NCBI RefSeq assembly: GCF_008275125.1 | Contig: NZ_CP043473.1 | Location: 2,170,001 to 2,234,000, forward strand | Reading direction: 5' to 3' | From: Chromobacterium paludis | GTDB taxonomy: Bacteria > Pseudomonadota > Gammaproteobacteria > Burkholderiales > Chromobacteriaceae | Length of the DNA stretch: 64,000 bases | Shown here: positions 63,942 to 64,000 of the stretch, in pieces | Layout of the letters: each line of letters opens with the position of its first letter | How positions within the stretch are numbered: the first letter of the stretch is position 1 | Program-made: the position numbers and the translations under genes | Notes under the pieces: generated by a model | Seen by the model: only the letters and a program-made list of their open reading frames with translations | The model's database searches: none | Told to the model about the DNA's origin: nothing

Positions 63942-64000
63942 ATGTCAGATAGCCACGAAACCGTGATCGCCGCGACCCGCGAATGGGTGGAGAAAGCCGT
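63942..64000 (+). CDS. Partial gene, probable DUF1415-family protein
   Basis: Only 19 codons and two bases are present before the window ends. The segment ATREWVEKAV resembles the start of DUF1415 proteins, which continue with a Leu-Cys-Pro motif not visible here. An upstream CGGAG supports the ATG at 63942. The call rests on a very short match. Confidence 0.5.
   Translation, partial: MSDSHETVIAATREWVEKA

Overview
The window reads as a chromosomal segment of a GC-rich betaproteobacterium of the Chromobacterium group (Neisseriales). The strongest single clue is the phenylalanine hydroxylase at about 30 kb: it has the 297-residue length and the His138/His143/Glu184 iron ligands of the structurally studied C. 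violaceum enzyme, and its sequence looks very close to it from memory. The flagellar, TPP-riboswitch and tRNA content agree with this. Most of the window is ordinary core genome; the only clear mobile element is one complete IS5-family copy at 42042-43352.

Layout. 0-7.4 kb (minus): a flagellar export and basal-body operon read as free-standing CheB-type methylesterase, sigma-54 response regulator, fliE, fliF, fliG, fliH, fliI. 7.5-19.9 kb: low-molecular-weight phosphatase, LysR regulator and BASS-type transporter, uvrB, pbpG, SSAT-like acetyltransferase, PEBP-family protein, AraC regulator, then a thiamine operon (TPP riboswitch, thiB, GNAT, thiP, thiQ). 19.9-24.8 kb: exported DUF1800/DUF1501 pair, amino-acid-type binding protein, an unrecognised tail-anchored protein and a MarR-like regulator. 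24.9-29.6 kb: pxpB-pxpC-pxpA-DUF969-DUF979-pcp, a coherent pyroglutamate (5-oxoproline) release, transport and opening cluster. 29.8-41.3 kb: phhA with a divergent Lrp-type regulator, FadL-type porin, ppiA/ppiB, lpxH, a TonB-dependent receptor and a tricorn-like S41 peptidase. 41.3-47.2 kb: orphan protein, IS element, GlxA-type regulator with divergent isochorismatase-family hydrolase, tilS and accA.

47.4-48.6 kb is a 12-gene tRNA array (four Val-UAC, two Val-CAC, six Asp-GUC) built partly from near-identical 194-bp tandem units, with its own promoter and terminator. 48.7-64 kb: LysM/FecR protein with a CHASE2-GGDEF diguanylate cyclase, dsbB, patatin-like lipase, the pmbA-alkB-alkA repair operon, darP-mogA-yheT, PaaI-type thioesterase, a lipoprotein, two HD-GYP proteins (one apparently degenerate), a Tat-exported dienelactone hydrolase, a cold-shock protein with a long leader, and the first codons of a DUF1415-like gene.

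The most interesting items are the pyroglutamate cluster with its uncharacterised DUF969/DUF979 membrane pair, the covarying leader hairpins in front of the tRNA-Val genes, the TPP riboswitch with a visible Shine-Dalgarno-sequestering hairpin and a GNAT gene inside the thi operon, the IS5 insertion whose target duplication carries the neighbouring stop codon, and the FecR/CHASE2 cyclase pair. I found no CRISPR array, prophage or obviously new defence system. All family calls are from reading the sequence; no database search was run.
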